Assembly: GCF_006438725.1 (NCBI RefSeq) | Contig: NZ_RCZD01000006.1 | Coordinates: forward strand, 1-64,000 | DNA length: 64,000 bases | Direction of reading: 5' to 3' | Source: Ewingella americana | GTDB lineage: Bacteria > Pseudomonadota > Gammaproteobacteria > Enterobacterales > Enterobacteriaceae | In this document: piece by piece, positions 17,277 to 30,288 of the stretch | Position numbering within the stretch: the stretch's first letter is position 1 | How the letters are laid out: the number at the start of each line of letters is the position of its first letter | Notes under the pieces: generated by a model | What the model was told of the DNA's origin: nothing | Database searches by the model: none | Seen by the model: only the letters and a program-made list of their open reading frames with translations | Translations under genes and position numbers: made by a program

Positions 17277-19550
17277 TTACTCTTCGCTGTCGCCCCCAGA
17301 CTTACGCAACGGCGAGTCAACTTCAACACGATCGATACGTTGCAGGCCACGTGGCAACAGCGTTCCTTTGCGGCCACGTTCAGCGCGGAATTTCTGTAGC
17401 TCTTCCGGTCGCAGCGTCAGCTTACGTTTGCCGACGTACAAGGTCAGTGACGTCTGTGGTGCCAGCACCAGCAGCCAGACCAGTTTGTCTTCACCGGATG
17501 CCGCCTGCGCCGAAGGAATGGAAACAATTTTGTTGCCCTTTCCTTTTGACAGTTGTGGCAAATCGGCGACGGGGAACAGCAACATGCGGCCTGCAGCAGT
17601 GATTGACAGCAACATGTCATCGTCACCGTGCAGTTCGATTGGCGGCAGCACTTTAGCGTTATCCGGCAAGGTGATCATCGCTTTACCGGCACGGTTACGC
17701 GCCACTAAATCGTTGAAGGTACAGACGAAACCGTAACCGGCATCCGATGCCATCAACAGTTTTTGATCGTCCGCTGCCATCAGCACCTGTTCAATTGTCG
17801 CGCCCGGCGGTGGCGTCAGTTTACCCGTCAGTGGCTCGCCCTGCCCGCGCGCTGAAGGCAGCGTCATCGGGTCCAGCGCGTAACTGCGCCCGGTGGAGTC
17901 AATAAAGACCACCGGCTGATTGCTCTTGCCTTTGGCAGCAGCGCGGAAGCTGTCACCGGCTTTATAGCTCAGGCCCGTGGCATCAATGTCGTGGCCTTTG
18001 GCACTGCGCACCCAGCCCATTTCAGACAGCACAATGGTCACCGGCTCAGACGGCACAAAGTCGTGCTCGCTCATGGCTTTGGCTTCTTCGCGCTCGGTGA
18101 TGGGTGAACGGCGATCGTCGCCATAGGCTTCAACGTCGGCCTGAATTTCTTTGCGGATCAAGGTACTGAGTTTGCGTTCAGACCCCAGCAGTGCCTGAAG
18201 CTGATCACGCTCTTTGGCCAATTCAGCCTGCTCGCCGCGGATTTTGACCTCTTCGAGTTTGGCCAAATGGCGCAATTTCAACTCGAGGATGGCTTCGGCC
18301 TGCGTTTCACTCAGTGCAAAGCGCGCCATCAAAACCGGTTTCGGTTCATCTTCAGTACGAATGATATGAATGACTTCGTCAATACTCAGGAAGGCAATCA
18401 GTAAACCTTCGAGGATATGCAGTCGTTTCATTACCTTATCGAGACGGAAGTTAAGGCGGCGGCGCACGGTATCGCGACGGTAGGCCAGCCATTCAGTCAG
18501 GATTTCCACCAGCCCTTTCACCGACGGGCGGTTATCCAGGCCGATCATGTTCATGTTGATGCGATAACTGCGTTCCAGATCGGTGGTCACAAACAGGTGG
18601 TTCATTACCTGATCGAGATCGACACGATTGGAGCGCGGCACCACCACCAGACGGGTAGGATTTTCGTGATCGGATTCATCACGCAAGTCTTCCACCATCG
18701 GCAGCTTTTTATTGCGCATCTGGCTGGCGATTTGCTCCAGCACTTTGGCGCCGGACACCTGATGCGGCAAGGCGGTGATCACCGCGCTGCCGTCTTCTTT
18801 GTGCCACACGGCGCGCATACGCACCGAGCCTTTACCAGACTCGTAAATTTTACGGATTTCGTTACGTGGGGTAATGATTTCGGCTTCGGTCGGGAAGTCA
18901 GGTCCCTGCACGAATTCCAGTAAATCTTCCAGCGTACTGCCCGGTTTTTCCAGCAAGGCAATGGCGGCGTTGGCCACTTCGCGGATGTTGTGCGGCGGAA
19001 TGTCCGTCGCCATCCCCACGGCAATCCCGGTGGTGCCGTTCAGCAAAATATTGGGCAGGCGCGCAGGCAGGGTTTTGGGCTCCTGCATGGTGCCGTCAAA
19101 GTTAGGCACATAGTTAACCGTGCCCTGGCCCAGTTCGCGCAGCAACACGTCAGCGTATTTCGACAGACGCGATTCGGTATAGCGCATAGCGGCGAAGGAT
19201 TTCGGGTCATCCGGCGCCCCCCAGTTTCCCTGACCGTCCACCAGCGGGTAACGGTAAGAGAACGGTTGCGCCATCAGCACCATGGCTTCATAACAGGCGC
19301 TGTCACCGTGCGGATGGTATTTACCCAGCACATCACCGACGGTACGGGCAGATTTTTTGAATTTGGCGTTGTTACTCAGGCCCAGCTCGGACATCGCATA
19401 AATAATGCGGCGTTGCACCGGTTTAAGGCCGTCACCGATAAACGGCAGCGCGCGGTCCATGATCACATACATGGAATAGTTGAGATAGGCGTTCTCAGTA
19501 AACGTGTGCAGCGCTAAACGCTCTGTACCGTCATGAGTTATTTCGCTCAT
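17277..19550 (-). CDS. parC: DNA topoisomerase IV subunit A ParC
   Basis: A 757-residue type IIA topoisomerase subunit that, with ParE, decatenates daughter chromosomes. Catalytic Tyr124 lies in [11 protein letters not shown]. The quinolone-determining region reads [14 protein letters not shown], with Ser84 and Glu88 (E. coli Ser80 and Glu84), so the common resistance changes are absent. The N-terminus is four residues longer than E. coli ParC. The C-terminal third is the beta-pinwheel DNA-wrapping domain. parE lies 1.4 kb away on the same strand beyond mdaB-ygiN. Confidence 0.96.
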   Translation of the reverse strand: MSEITHDGTERLALHTFTENAYLNYSMYVIMDRALPFIGDGLKPVQRRIIYAMSELGLSNNAKFKKSARTVGDVLGKYHPHGDSACYEAMVLMAQPFSYRYPLVDGQGNWGAPDDPKSFAAMRYTESRLSKYADVLLRELGQGTVNYVPNFDGTMQEPKTLPARLPNILLNGTTGIAVGMATDIPPHNIREVANAAIALLEKPGSTLEDLLEFVQGPDFPTEAEIITPRNEIRKIYESGKGSVRMRAVWHKEDGSAVITALPHQVSGAKVLEQIASQMRNKKLPMVEDLRDESDHENPTRLVVVPRSNRVDLDQVMNHLFVTTDLERSYRINMNMIGLDNRPSVKGLVEILTEWLAYRRDTVRRRLNFRLDKVMKRLHILEGLLIAFLSIDEVIHIIRTEDEPKPVLMARFALSETQAEAILELKLRHLAKLEEVKIRGEQAELAKERDQLQALLGSERKLSTLIRKEIQADVEAYGDDRRSPITEREEAKAMSEHDFVPSEPVTIVLSEMGWVRSAKGHDIDATGLSYKAGDSFRAAAKGKSNQPVVFIDSTGRSYALDPMTLPSARGQGEPLTGKLTPPPGATIEQVLMAADDQKLLMASDAGYGFVCTFNDLVARNRAGKAMITLPDNAKVLPPIELHGDDDMLLSITAAGRMLLFPVADLPQLSKGKGNKIVSIPSAQAASGEDKLVWLLVLAPQTSLTLYVGKRKLTLRPEELQKFRAERGRKGTLLPRGLQRIDRVEVDSPLRKSGGDSEE

Positions 19551-19856
19551 TGGTTAATCCTCAGACCCGTGGCGTTATCGTTTTTGGAAAATCAGGAACT
19601 TCACACTCGCAGGGGTAGCGAGGCTATGATGCCCGCGATAGTACATCATCTGCCTTATTCCTGTCACAGTTGCTGTGCACCTGCCCGCTCCCGCCGTCAT
19701 GAACTGTTAAAAAATGGCTCAAAAATGTTCCTGCTGCGTCATTGAACGGCGCTTTATTGCATCTGAGTCAATAGTCTTGTGCGCAATATCACATTTTTCC
19801 GCAAAGCGGTTTTGAGTAAACTGTTAGACAACAGTTTATCAACGAGGCCCTTCAGC
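19551..19856. other. Divergent intergenic region parC/mdaB
   Basis: A 306-base gap. Besides the palindrome at 19818-19837 I see no gene, RNA or repeat in it. Confidence 0.4.
19818..19837. promoter_or_regulatory. Palindromic operator-like site upstream of mdaB
   Basis: AAACTGTTAGACAACAGTTT has perfect 8-base arms around AGAC and ends 19 bases before the mdaB start, a position suited to a repressor. The regulator is unknown. Confidence 0.45.
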
Positions 19857-20444
19857 ATGAGCAATATCCTGATTATTAACGCCGGTAAAACCTTCGCCCA
19901 CTCAAAAGGCGCACTGAACAACAGTCTGACTGAGGTCGGCTCAAGCTTCCTGCGCGACGCCGGTCACGACGTGCGTGTGACAGTGCTTGAAGAGGGTTAT
20001 GACATTCAGACCGAAATCGAAAGTTATCTCTGGGCAGACGCCATTATTTATCAGCAACCAGGCTGGTGGATGGGGATGCCGTGGACACTGAAAAAATATA
20101 TCGACGAAGTCTTCACCGAAGGTCACGGCAAGCTGTATGCCAGTGATGGCCGTACCCGTGCTGACGCTGCACATAAATATGGTTCAGGCGGCCTGTTGCA
20201 GGGCAAGAGCTATATGCTGTCCGTCACCTGGAATGCCCCGCTGGAAGCTTTTGAAGATAAGGAGCAATTCTTCCACGGCGTTGGCGTTGACGGCGTATAC
20301 CTGCCGCAACACAAAGCCAACCAGTTTATTGGCCTGGATACCCTGCCTACTTTCATGTGTAACGACGTGATGAAGCAGCCAGATATCGAAGGTGATTTTG
20401 CCCGTTACCGCGCGCACCTTGAATATGTATTTGGTCAGGCTTAA
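19857..20444 (+). CDS. mdaB: NADPH:quinone oxidoreductase MdaB
   Basis: A 195-residue flavodoxin-fold FAD enzyme that reduces quinones by two electrons, limiting redox cycling. Landmarks: NAGKTFAHSKGALN at the flavin phosphate site, QQPGWWMGMPWTLKKYIDEV, and VTWNAPLEAF. ATG 19857 is chosen because homologues begin MSNILIINAGK; the longer frame upstream would add 26 unlikely residues through the operator. It is followed 47 bases later by ygiN, its usual partner. Confidence 0.92.
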   Translation: MSNILIINAGKTFAHSKGALNNSLTEVGSSFLRDAGHDVRVTVLEEGYDIQTEIESYLWADAIIYQQPGWWMGMPWTLKKYIDEVFTEGHGKLYASDGRTRADAAHKYGSGGLLQGKSYMLSVTWNAPLEAFEDKEQFFHGVGVDGVYLPQHKANQFIGLDTLPTFMCNDVMKQPDIEGDFARYRAHLEYVFGQA

Positions 20445-20491
20445 GTTTACTCTTCGCATCAACATTTTCTGACAGGCACCAAGAGGATTTT

Positions 20492-20797
20492 ATGATCACT
20501 GTTATTGCCGAAATCAAAGTAAAACCGGGCCGCCGCGACGCGGTACTGGAGAAAATCATCGCGCTGTTGCCAAGCGTTCTCGCAGAGAAAGGCTGTCACC
20601 GCTATGAGCCCTACGTTGATTTCAACGGTCAGATCCCATGGCGCAAAACCGTGCCAGACTCCATCTTCATGCTGGAAGATTGGGAAAGCCTGGCGCACCT
20701 TGAAGCGCATCAGCAGGCCGCGCATATGGACAAGCACCGCGAAAACATCAAAGCCGACGTGCTCGATGTGGTGATTCATATTATTGAGAAAGCATGA
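20492..20797 (+). CDS. ygiN: Quinol monooxygenase YgiN
   Basis: A 101-residue ABM-fold (ferredoxin-like) protein. E. coli YgiN oxidises menadiol back to menadione, forming a quinone cycle with MdaB. ITVIAEIKVKPGRRDAVLEKI and a central YEPYVDF are typical; LEDWESLAHLEAHQQAAHM is the conserved C-terminal motif with His. Start preceded by AAGAGGA. Same transcript as mdaB. Confidence 0.92.
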   Translation: MITVIAEIKVKPGRRDAVLEKIIALLPSVLAEKGCHRYEPYVDFNGQIPWRKTVPDSIFMLEDWESLAHLEAHQQAAHMDKHRENIKADVLDVVIHIIEKA

Positions 20798-20910
20798 TTT
20801 TTGGGATGTGAGACTGAGATACACGGGGCGACCGTCGCGTGAAGCCTCCCTCCGGGAGCTTCTTCGCAACGTTTCCCCTAAAATCTGACATTTTATAAAA
20901 CAGAAACAAA

Positions 20911-20944
20911 AACGCCGGAGCGGTAAAGCGTCCGGCGTTTTTTA
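20911..20944. terminator. Bidirectional terminator between ygiN and parE
   Basis: AACGCCGGA and TCCGGCGTT pair around an 11-base loop, with A-rich left flank and T6 on the right. Confidence 0.85.
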
Positions 20945-20962
20945 TGGCAGAAACCAACCGGT

Positions 20963-23537
<2,575 letters not shown>

Positions 23538-23541
<4 letters not shown>

Positions 23542-24368
23542 TCGTAACCGTCCGCATCCGTGTCCGGGCTGAACTCATCCGTGTCCAGACGGAATACCTG
23601 CGTTTCTACCCGCCCATCAGGACAGAGGTCAAGATAGCGCCAGCCGGGGGCGGCCGTATCGATGGTGAAATTGGTGCAGTGCGGTTTGAACTGTACACAG
23701 GTCGATGGCGTGGCATACAGACGCTTGCCGTACCAGTCGAGATCCAGCTCCTGATGAATATGGCCGCAGAGCAAGGTGTTGACCTTCGGATAGCGCGCCA
23801 GCACGTTGGCCAGCATGTGCGCATTACGCAAACTGTGCTGATCCAGCCAGGTACAACCTGAAGGCAATGGATGGTGATGTAACATAATCAGGGTGTAACG
23901 GTCAGGGTAAGCATCCAGACAGCGTTCCATCCATTCGAGCTGATATTCACTGACATGACCATGCGGTACGCCGAACACCTGCGTATCGAGCAGCAGCACC
24001 TGCCAGAGATCGCCGAGCAGCACTTGCTTGGACGGATGAATACCGGCGGCTTGCAGCGCATCGACCATGGCGGGCTGGAAATCATGATTACCAGGCAGCC
24101 AGACACAAGGCGCAGGCAGTTCATTAATGCCATGGGCAAAGTGATGATAGGCCTCCAGGGATTGATCCTGAGCCAAATCGCCAGTCGCTGCGATGATATC
24201 GACCTCGCGGTTCTGTGCTTTTATAGCGTCCAGCACAGCGCGATAGCTGCGGAAGGTGTTCACCCCCAACAACGTTTCGTTCTCACCGGCAAAGAGATGA
24301 GTATCTGTAATTTGCAGAATTCTGACTTTGGCGCCATTCACCAAAGGCAGTTTAAACAGGCTTTCCAA
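23538..24368 (-). CDS. cpdA: 3',5'-cyclic-AMP phosphodiesterase CpdA
   Basis: A 276-residue calcineurin-like metallophosphoesterase that hydrolyses cAMP and so damps CRP signalling. Metal ligands: [37 protein letters not shown]. The start is TTG 24368 (LESLFKLPL in frame): AAGGA lies six bases upstream and E. coli CpdA begins at the same place. The 22-residue extension to 24434 has no support. Confidence 0.92.
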
Positions 24369-24394
24369 GTAGTGTCCTTTGTTATGAAGTCTGT

Positions 24395-24820
24395 CTAACA
24401 AACCGGAACGGCCATCGCTCCATGCGCAAGGCAATAACGCAACCAGTCCGCAAGGAACTGGTTGATTTGATGCTTTTCATCACGCTGATGCAACTTTTTA
24501 TTAGGATAATCATAGCGTGCTTTGAAGCGAAAGATCTGCTGACTTGCACACACTTCGGCAACCATCGCATCGTGATAAAGACGCACGGTCAATGAAGGCA
24601 GGCTCCAGTAGCTGACCGCCGGAGCGGTCTGTTTTATCTCAACCAGGGTGGTATAACGCGTAGACTCAATCACGGTCAGACGGTAGGTTGCGCTACTCAC
24701 CTGATAAGTTGCCATTTCGCCGACTTCATCATTACGCGGCATTAAACGGCGCAGTTGTGCGAAATTGGTTTCGCACAGTCTCATCATTTCAGGGAAATCA
24801 GGGGTATAGCGCTTAATCAT
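24395..24820 (-). CDS. yqiB: DUF1249 protein YqiB
   Basis: A 141-residue cytoplasmic protein of unknown function, strongly conserved with E. coli YqiB ([33 protein letters not shown]). Its ATG shares a base with the nudF stop (TGATG), so I prefer 24820 to the in-frame GTG 24832. Always found between nudF and cpdA in enterobacteria, but no role is known. Confidence 0.9.
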   Translation of the reverse strand: MIKRYTPDFPEMMRLCETNFAQLRRLMPRNDEVGEMATYQVSSATYRLTVIESTRYTTLVEIKQTAPAVSYWSLPSLTVRLYHDAMVAEVCASQQIFRFKARYDYPNKKLHQRDEKHQINQFLADWLRYCLAHGAMAVPVC

Positions 24821-25452
24821 CAGTGGGACCACTCTTTTCTCAGGGATTCATGGTGCAGAGCCAGCCACTGCAAAGCAATCACTGACGCTGCATTATCAAT
24901 TACGCCGTCCTCCACCCAGCGGTAAGCCTGTTCACGGCTCACCACATGCACGCGGATGTCCTCATTTTCAGCCGCCAGGCCGTGAATTCCCTGTGCCGTT
25001 GTTGCGTCGACTTCACCTACCATAATTGACAGGCGCTCACTGGTGCCGCCAGGGCTGGCAAGATAGCTCAGCGCGGGTTTACAGCGCCCAACAACGATAT
25101 TAGCTTCTTCCAGTGCTTCGCGCCGGGCAACGTCTTCTACCGTTTCGCCCTCTTCAATAATACCGGCGACCATTTCCAGAAGCCATGGGGTATCACTGGA
25201 ATCAATAGATGGAATGCGAATTTGTTCGATCAGCACCACTTCATCGCGCTGTGGGTCATACGGCAATAACACCGCGGCGTGCCCGCGTTCAAAAACTTCC
25301 CGCAACACTTCTCCGCTCATTTCGCCGCTGAACAAGCGATGACGAAAACGATAGGCGATAATTGAAAAAAAACCTTTATATCGCGTCTCACGTGCAATAA
25401 TTTCTACATCATTCTGGCCGAAAGTAACCGGTGAACCTTTTAATGAACTCAT
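24820..25452 (-). CDS. nudF: ADP-ribose pyrophosphatase NudF
   Basis: A 210-residue Nudix hydrolase that splits ADP-ribose into AMP and ribose 5-phosphate. The Nudix box [20 protein letters not shown] holds the metal-binding RExxEE residues. One position is odd: the glycine after EEA in the consensus GX5EX7REUXEEXGU is Asn here (EEANI; E. coli EEAGL). [19 protein letters not shown] after the box is the ADP-ribose-specific part. First gene of the leftward nudF-yqiB-cpdA-yqiA run, divergent from tolC. Confidence 0.93.
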   Translation of the reverse strand: MSSLKGSPVTFGQNDVEIIARETRYKGFFSIIAYRFRHRLFSGEMSGEVLREVFERGHAAVLLPYDPQRDEVVLIEQIRIPSIDSSDTPWLLEMVAGIIEEGETVEDVARREALEEANIVVGRCKPALSYLASPGGTSERLSIMVGEVDATTAQGIHGLAAENEDIRVHVVSREQAYRWVEDGVIDNAASVIALQWLALHHESLRKEWSH

Positions 25453-25679
25453 CTCGCTTCTCCCTTATTTCCTCACACCGACAGATTATCGTCATTTGAG
25501 GTCAATTTGATGAAAATGCGCTAATAATAATCAAGCACGTTTGTGGTAGATTGAAACTAATTTGGGCGGTAAGGCACGTAAAGCCACTCAGTCCTTCCGC
25601 CAGTCTCTGATAGAATCCGCGTCTATTGGTATTTTGACAGCGTCACCATAACAACATTGCTGCACAACAAGGAATGCAA

Positions 25680-27212
25680 ATGAAGAAACTGCTCCCCCTT
25701 CTAATCGGACTAAGCCTGGGCGGCTTTAGTGCGATGAGCCAGGCTGAAAACCTGATGCAGGTCTACCAGCAAGCCAGGGAAAGTAACCCGGATCTGCGCA
25801 AATCTGCCGCCGACCGTGATGCTGCATTCGAAAAAATCAACGAATCGCGCAGCCCTTTATTACCGCAACTCGGCTTGGGTGCGGATTACGATTATACCAA
25901 CGGCTACCGCGATGCGAATGGTGTTAACAGCAACGTGACCAGCGCGTCCCTGCAATTGACCCAGACCATTTTTGATATGTCGAAATGGCGCGCACTGACC
26001 TTGCAGGAAAAAACAGCCGGTATTCAGGACGTCACTTTCCAGACGGCTCAGCAATCCTTGATCCTGAATTCAGCGACAGCCTATTTCAACGTGTTAAGCG
26101 CGATTGACTCCCTGTCTTACACTGAAGCTCAGAAGCAGGCGATCTACCGTCAGTTAGACCAGACGACTCAGCGTTTTAACGTGGGTCTGGTGGCCATTAC
26201 CGACGTACAAAACGCCCGTTCGCAATACGACACGGTATTGGCTAACGAAGTGACTGCCCGTAATAACCTCGACAACGCACTGGAATCTTTGCGCCAGGTC
26301 ACCGGGGTTTACTACCCGCAACTCTCTTCGCTGAACATCGACAGCTTCAACACCCAGCGCCCACAGCCGGTCGCCAGCCTGTTGAAAGAAGCCGAAAGCC
26401 GCAACCTGAGCTTGCTTTCTGCGCGCTTGTCACAAGATTTAGCCCGTGAGCAGATCCGTTACTACCAGACCGGCCACATGCCAACGGTAGACCTGACGGC
26501 ATCCACTGGCGTGAGCAACACCAAGTATAACGGCTCGAACACTGGCGAATCATCCAGTACACGTGACTCCGATGCAGGCCAGAATAAAATCGGCATCAGC
26601 TTCTCTCTGCCACTGTACAGCGGCGGCTCGGTGACCTCTCAGGTCAAGCAGGCGCAGTACAGCTTTGTCGGCGCCAGCGAGCAGTTGGAAAGCGCGCACC
26701 GTTCCGTCGTTCAGACCGTGCGTTCTTCCTTTAACAACATTTCTGCGTCTATCAGCAGCATCAACGCTTATAAACAAGCCGTGGTTTCTGCGCAAAGTTC
26801 ATTAGACGCAATGGAAGCCGGCTATCAGGTGGGTACCCGTACCATCGTTGACGTATTGGATGCGACCACCACGCTGTATAATGCCAAGCAACAGCTGTCA
26901 GCCGCTCGTTATAACTACCTGATTAACCAGTTAAATATTAAATCTGCGTTGGGTACACTGAACGAAAGTGATCTGATGGCGCTTAACGGCACGTTAGGCA
27001 AAGCGATTCCAACTACGCCTGACGCCGTCGCCCCAGAAAATCCACAGCAGGATGCTTCTGCAGACGGTTATGGTAATAATCAGAATGCAGCTCCGGCCAA
27101 AAAGAGCGTGCAGGCTGAGAAAGTGAGTTCTCCGGTAGTGAAACGCACTTCGGCGACCACCAGCACCCCAGCAGGCAGCACCAAGAAAAGCGACAATCCT
27201 TTCCAGAATTAA
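25680..27212 (+). CDS. tolC: Outer-membrane efflux channel TolC
   Basis: A 510-residue outer-membrane protein, the exit duct for AcrAB-type efflux and type I secretion. Signal peptide ends SAMSQA; mature start ENLMQVYQQARESNPDLR. Two structural repeats follow, each with long coiled coils (…LDQTTQRFNVGLVAITDVQNARSQ and ALEAGYQVGTRTIVDVL-like near 380). The C-terminal ~60 residues are polar, Pro/Ser/Thr-rich and dispensable in E. coli. ATG 25680 is used: AAGGA ends six bases before it, while ATG 25674 abuts the ribosome site. Confidence 0.95.
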   Translation: MKKLLPLLIGLSLGGFSAMSQAENLMQVYQQARESNPDLRKSAADRDAAFEKINESRSPLLPQLGLGADYDYTNGYRDANGVNSNVTSASLQLTQTIFDMSKWRALTLQEKTAGIQDVTFQTAQQSLILNSATAYFNVLSAIDSLSYTEAQKQAIYRQLDQTTQRFNVGLVAITDVQNARSQYDTVLANEVTARNNLDNALESLRQVTGVYYPQLSSLNIDSFNTQRPQPVASLLKEAESRNLSLLSARLSQDLAREQIRYYQTGHMPTVDLTASTGVSNTKYNGSNTGESSSTRDSDAGQNKIGISFSLPLYSGGSVTSQVKQAQYSFVGASEQLESAHRSVVQTVRSSFNNISASISSINAYKQAVVSAQSSLDAMEAGYQVGTRTIVDVLDATTTLYNAKQQLSAARYNYLINQLNIKSALGTLNESDLMALNGTLGKAIPTTPDAVAPENPQQDASADGYGNNQNAAPAKKSVQAEKVSSPVVKRTSATTSTPAGSTKKSDNPFQN

Positions 27213-27247
27213 TCTGGTTTGAGACGAACTTCCTCCGCTTTCGACCT

Positions 27248-27274
27248 AAGCAGCCTAAGGGCTGCTTTTTTTTG
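27248..27274 (+). terminator. tolC terminator
   Basis: AAGCAGCC TAAG GGCTGCTT followed by T6. Confidence 0.85.
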
Positions 27275-27402
27275 CCCACGTCACAGCCTTTCGTAAAGTC
27301 TCGTAACAATTACCCCTGACTGCTTTAACATTAACCGTCTTTACCCTATTCTTACGCACTACTGGGAAAGGGCAAAAAAGCCCTACACATGGGATATATA
27401 CG

Positions 27403-28071
27403 ATGAAACGGACACAAAACATCAACCTGGCTACCTTCCGGAAATCCTGGCGTAGCTACCGCATCACCCCCGTCGCTCTTGCCATTAGCGCCGTGTTTAT
27501 GCTTTCTGCCTGTGAAAAAACCGATGAAACCGTCTCGCTGTACCAAAATGCGGACGATTGTTCAAAGGCCAACCCATCTAACAGCGCGCAATGTGCAGCA
27601 GCATATGACGCCGCCAAAAAAGAAGCGGAAAAAACCGCGCCGAAATACGCCAGCCGTGAAGAGTGTGTGGCTGAATTCGGTGAAGGTCAGTGTACTCAGA
27701 CTCCAGCCCAGGCTGGCATGGCCGCTCAGCCTCAGCAAAGCGGCAGTTTCTGGATGCCACTGATGGCCGGTTACATGATGGGCCGCATGATGGGTGGCGG
27801 CGCGGGCTTTGCCCAGCAACCGCTGTTCACCTCAAAAAATGCCGCCAGCCCGGCTAATGGCAAATTCGTGGATGCCACCGGTAAAAGCTACGGACCCGCG
27901 ACCGCAGGCGGACGTACCATGAATGTGCCGAAAACGGCGATGGCACCAAAGCCGCCTGTCACCAACACCATCACCCGTGGTGGCTTTGGTGAAAGCGTAG
28001 CAAAACAATCGTCTATGCAACGCAGCGCAACCGCAGCGCCGCGCAGCGCTGGACGCAGTATGGGTGGCTAA
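27403..28071 (+). CDS. ygiB: DUF1190 lipoprotein YgiB
   Basis: A 222-residue protein. The N-terminal segment ends in a lipobox-like LSAC, then conserved [27 protein letters not shown] (two Cys pairs), and a Met/Gly-rich [11 protein letters not shown]. The C-terminus is low-complexity ([19 protein letters not shown]). Function unknown; in E. coli ygiB lies in an operon downstream of tolC and with ygiC. Ten bases separate it from ygiC. Confidence 0.9.
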   Translation: MKRTQNINLATFRKSWRSYRITPVALAISAVFMLSACEKTDETVSLYQNADDCSKANPSNSAQCAAAYDAAKKEAEKTAPKYASREECVAEFGEGQCTQTPAQAGMAAQPQQSGSFWMPLMAGYMMGRMMGGGAGFAQQPLFTSKNAASPANGKFVDATGKSYGPATAGGRTMNVPKTAMAPKPPVTNTITRGGFGESVAKQSSMQRSATAAPRSAGRSMGG

Positions 28072-28080
28072 GAGACACAC

Positions 28081-29241
28081 ATGAAACGTTTAGCGATTGC
28101 AGAGCGTCCGAACTGGCGCGAAAAAGCCACCGAGTTCGGCTTCAATTTTCACACCATGTATGGCGAGCCGTACTGGTGTGAAGATGCCTACTATCAGTTC
28201 ACGCTGGCGCAGATTGAAGAGATTGAAGACGCCACCGCTGACATCCATCAGATGTGTTTAAAAGTGGTGGAAAAGGTCATCGGTGACGATGCGCTGATGG
28301 CGAAATTCCAGATCCCGAAACACGTTTGGGATTTTGTCCGCAGCTCATGGAGAACTCAGCAGCCCTCGCTCTATTCCCGTCTGGATCTGGCCTACGACGG
28401 CGTTAACCCGCCAAAACTGCTGGAAAACAACGCCGACACGCCGACCTCATTGTATGAAGCGGCCTTTTTCCAATGGTTGTGGCTGGAAGATCAAATCGCC
28501 GCCGGTAAACTGCCGCAGGATGCCGATCAGTTCAACAGCATGCAGGAAAAGTTGATCGAGCGTTTCAGCGAGCTGAAAAACCAGCACGGCTTCTCATTGC
28601 TGCACTTCGCCTGCTGTGAAGACACCGAAGAGGATCGCGGCACGGTGCAATATTTGCAAGATTGCGCACAGGAAGCCGAGCTGGCCAGCGAATTTCTGTT
28701 TATTGAAGAGATCGGTCTTGGCGAGCGCGGTCAGTTTACCGATCCGCAGGATCAGGTGATCAGTAACCTGTTCAAGCTCTACCCGTGGGAATTCATGTTC
28801 CGCGAGATCTTCTCCACCAAGCTGGAAGATGCGGGCGTACGCTGGCTGGAACCGGCCTGGAAAGCGATTTTGTCGAATAAGGCGCTGCTGCCACTGCTGT
28901 GGCAAATGTTCCCGGACCACCCGAATCTGCTGCCGGCCTATTTCGCCGAAGACGCCCACCCGGAAATGGATCACTACGTGATCAAACCGCTGTTCTCCCG
29001 CGAGGGTGCCAATATCCGCATCATCGAAAAAGGGCAGGAAGTGGTGAGCGTGGATGGCCCTTACGGCGAAGAAGGCATGATCGTCCAGCAGTTCCATCAT
29101 CTGCCAAAATTCGGCGACAGCTATACGCTGATCGGCAGCTGGCTGGTCAACGATCAACCCTGCGGTATCGGCCTGCGCGAAGATAAAGCGCTGATCACGC
29201 AGGATCTGTCCCGTTTCTACCCGCACGTGATCGTCGGTTAA
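28081..29241 (+). CDS. ygiC: Glutathionylspermidine synthase-like ATP-grasp protein YgiC
   Basis: A 386-residue protein resembling the C-terminal synthetase domain of glutathionylspermidine synthase (Gss). [26 protein letters not shown] is the substrate-loop region, [15 protein letters not shown] the ATP-grasp lysine motif, and [18 protein letters not shown] the C-terminal metal site. The amidase domain of Gss is absent. E. coli YgiC is reported not to make glutathionylspermidine, so the amide product is unknown. Second gene of ygiBC. Confidence 0.9.
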   Translation: MKRLAIAERPNWREKATEFGFNFHTMYGEPYWCEDAYYQFTLAQIEEIEDATADIHQMCLKVVEKVIGDDALMAKFQIPKHVWDFVRSSWRTQQPSLYSRLDLAYDGVNPPKLLENNADTPTSLYEAAFFQWLWLEDQIAAGKLPQDADQFNSMQEKLIERFSELKNQHGFSLLHFACCEDTEEDRGTVQYLQDCAQEAELASEFLFIEEIGLGERGQFTDPQDQVISNLFKLYPWEFMFREIFSTKLEDAGVRWLEPAWKAILSNKALLPLLWQMFPDHPNLLPAYFAEDAHPEMDHYVIKPLFSREGANIRIIEKGQEVVSVDGPYGEEGMIVQQFHHLPKFGDSYTLIGSWLVNDQPCGIGLREDKALITQDLSRFYPHVIVG

Positions 29242-29258
29242 TCTTTCGGATCGACCAA

Positions 29259-29296
29259 TAAAAACGGAGAGCGAATCACTTCGCTCTCCGTTTTTT
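29259..29296. terminator. Bidirectional terminator between ygiC and ygiD
   Basis: AAAACGGAGAGCGA and TCGCTCTCCGTTTT pair around a short loop with A- and T-runs on each side. Confidence 0.88.
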
Positions 29297-29309
29297 ATTG
29301 CCTGAAAAC

Positions 29310-30098
29310 TTAACCTATTTGTACCGATAACATGCTCAGCGAACTCATCACAATTCCGTCCGTCGGCGTGGTGATCGCCTCTTCGCCATCCCACGCGCCC
29401 AGCACGTACAACAGCGGCAGATAGTGCTCGACTGACGGATTAGAGAGCGCTGCGCCGTCGTGCTGCATGAAATTGACCAGTGGATGGTCTTTGGCAGGCC
29501 CTTTCCAGTCAAGATTATCCAATACGTACTGGTTAAACGAGGCCGCCCACGGATAAGGCTCTGAATTACCTTCCCATTTCACCATCCGCAGGTTGTGCAC
29601 CACGTTGCCGCTGGCAACTATCATCACGCCTTCATCACGTAAGGCTGCCAGTTTCCGGCCAATCTGATAGTGATATTCTGCCGGCTGCGTGCCGTCAATG
29701 CTGAGCTGCACGACAGGAATATCCGCCTCCGGGTACATTTTGATAAGCACGCCCCAGGTCCCATGGTCAAAACCCCACTCGCTGGTATCAGCGGTGACGT
29801 TGATGGGTTTGAGCAATTCCTGCAGCTGTTTTGCCAGCGCCGGTGAACCCGGTGCCGGATAACGTTTGTCGAACAGCGCCTGTGGGAAACCACCAAAATC
29901 ATGGATGGTACGCGGGTTTTCCATCGCCGTTACCGCCGTGCGGCGGGTAAACCAGTGAGCAGACACGGCCACAATGGCTTTCGGCCGTGGCAAGGTTTCG
30001 CCCAGCGCCTGCCATGCACGAGTATAAGTGTTGTCTTCAAGCACGTTCATCGGGCTGCCGTGACCTAAAAACAGAGCGGGCATACGAGGGGAAGTCAT
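29310..30098 (-). CDS. ygiD: 4,5-DOPA-type extradiol aromatic ring-opening dioxygenase
   Basis: A 262-residue zinc/iron dioxygenase of the LigB family (YgiD; also called DodA). Metal-ligand histidines stand in LFLGHGSP, VSAHWFTR, WGFDHGTWG and SGNVVHNL. E. coli YgiD turns L-DOPA into betalamic acid in vitro; the natural substrate is unknown. It is convergent with ygiBC; the zupT gene next to it in E. coli is not present. Confidence 0.9.
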   Translation of the reverse strand: MTSPRMPALFLGHGSPMNVLEDNTYTRAWQALGETLPRPKAIVAVSAHWFTRRTAVTAMENPRTIHDFGGFPQALFDKRYPAPGSPALAKQLQELLKPINVTADTSEWGFDHGTWGVLIKMYPEADIPVVQLSIDGTQPAEYHYQIGRKLAALRDEGVMIVASGNVVHNLRMVKWEGNSEPYPWAASFNQYVLDNLDWKGPAKDHPLVNFMQHDGAALSNPSVEHYLPLLYVLGAWDGEEAITTPTDGIVMSSLSMLSVQIG

Positions 30099-30245
30099 AA
30101 CGTTTTCCTTACCGCAAAGTGAAAAGAGTGGCAGAGCTCCCGGCGGGAGACCCTGCGCGATGAAAATACGTTACTCTTTTTCGAAGCCATACACAGCCGG
30201 ATAACGATGATGAAGTTATTCAATAAATTTGAATACAGCAGACGT

Positions 30246-30271
30246 AAAAAAGGCCGCACGAGGCGGCCTTT
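30246..30271 (-). terminator. ribB terminator
   Basis: On the minus strand AAAGGCCGCC TCGT GCGGCCTTTTTT, 18 bases after the ribB stop. Confidence 0.85.
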
Positions 30272-30288
30272 CAACAGGAAGGAAAAAC

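Noticed and set aside
17277-19550. Quinolone-resistance changes in ParC
   Set aside because: Ser84 and Glu88 (E. coli Ser80/Glu84) are wild type.
28594-29394. Long antisense open frame of 266 codons across ygiC
   Set aside because: It is the mirror frame of a well-conserved ATP-grasp gene with matching codon bias; no independent support.
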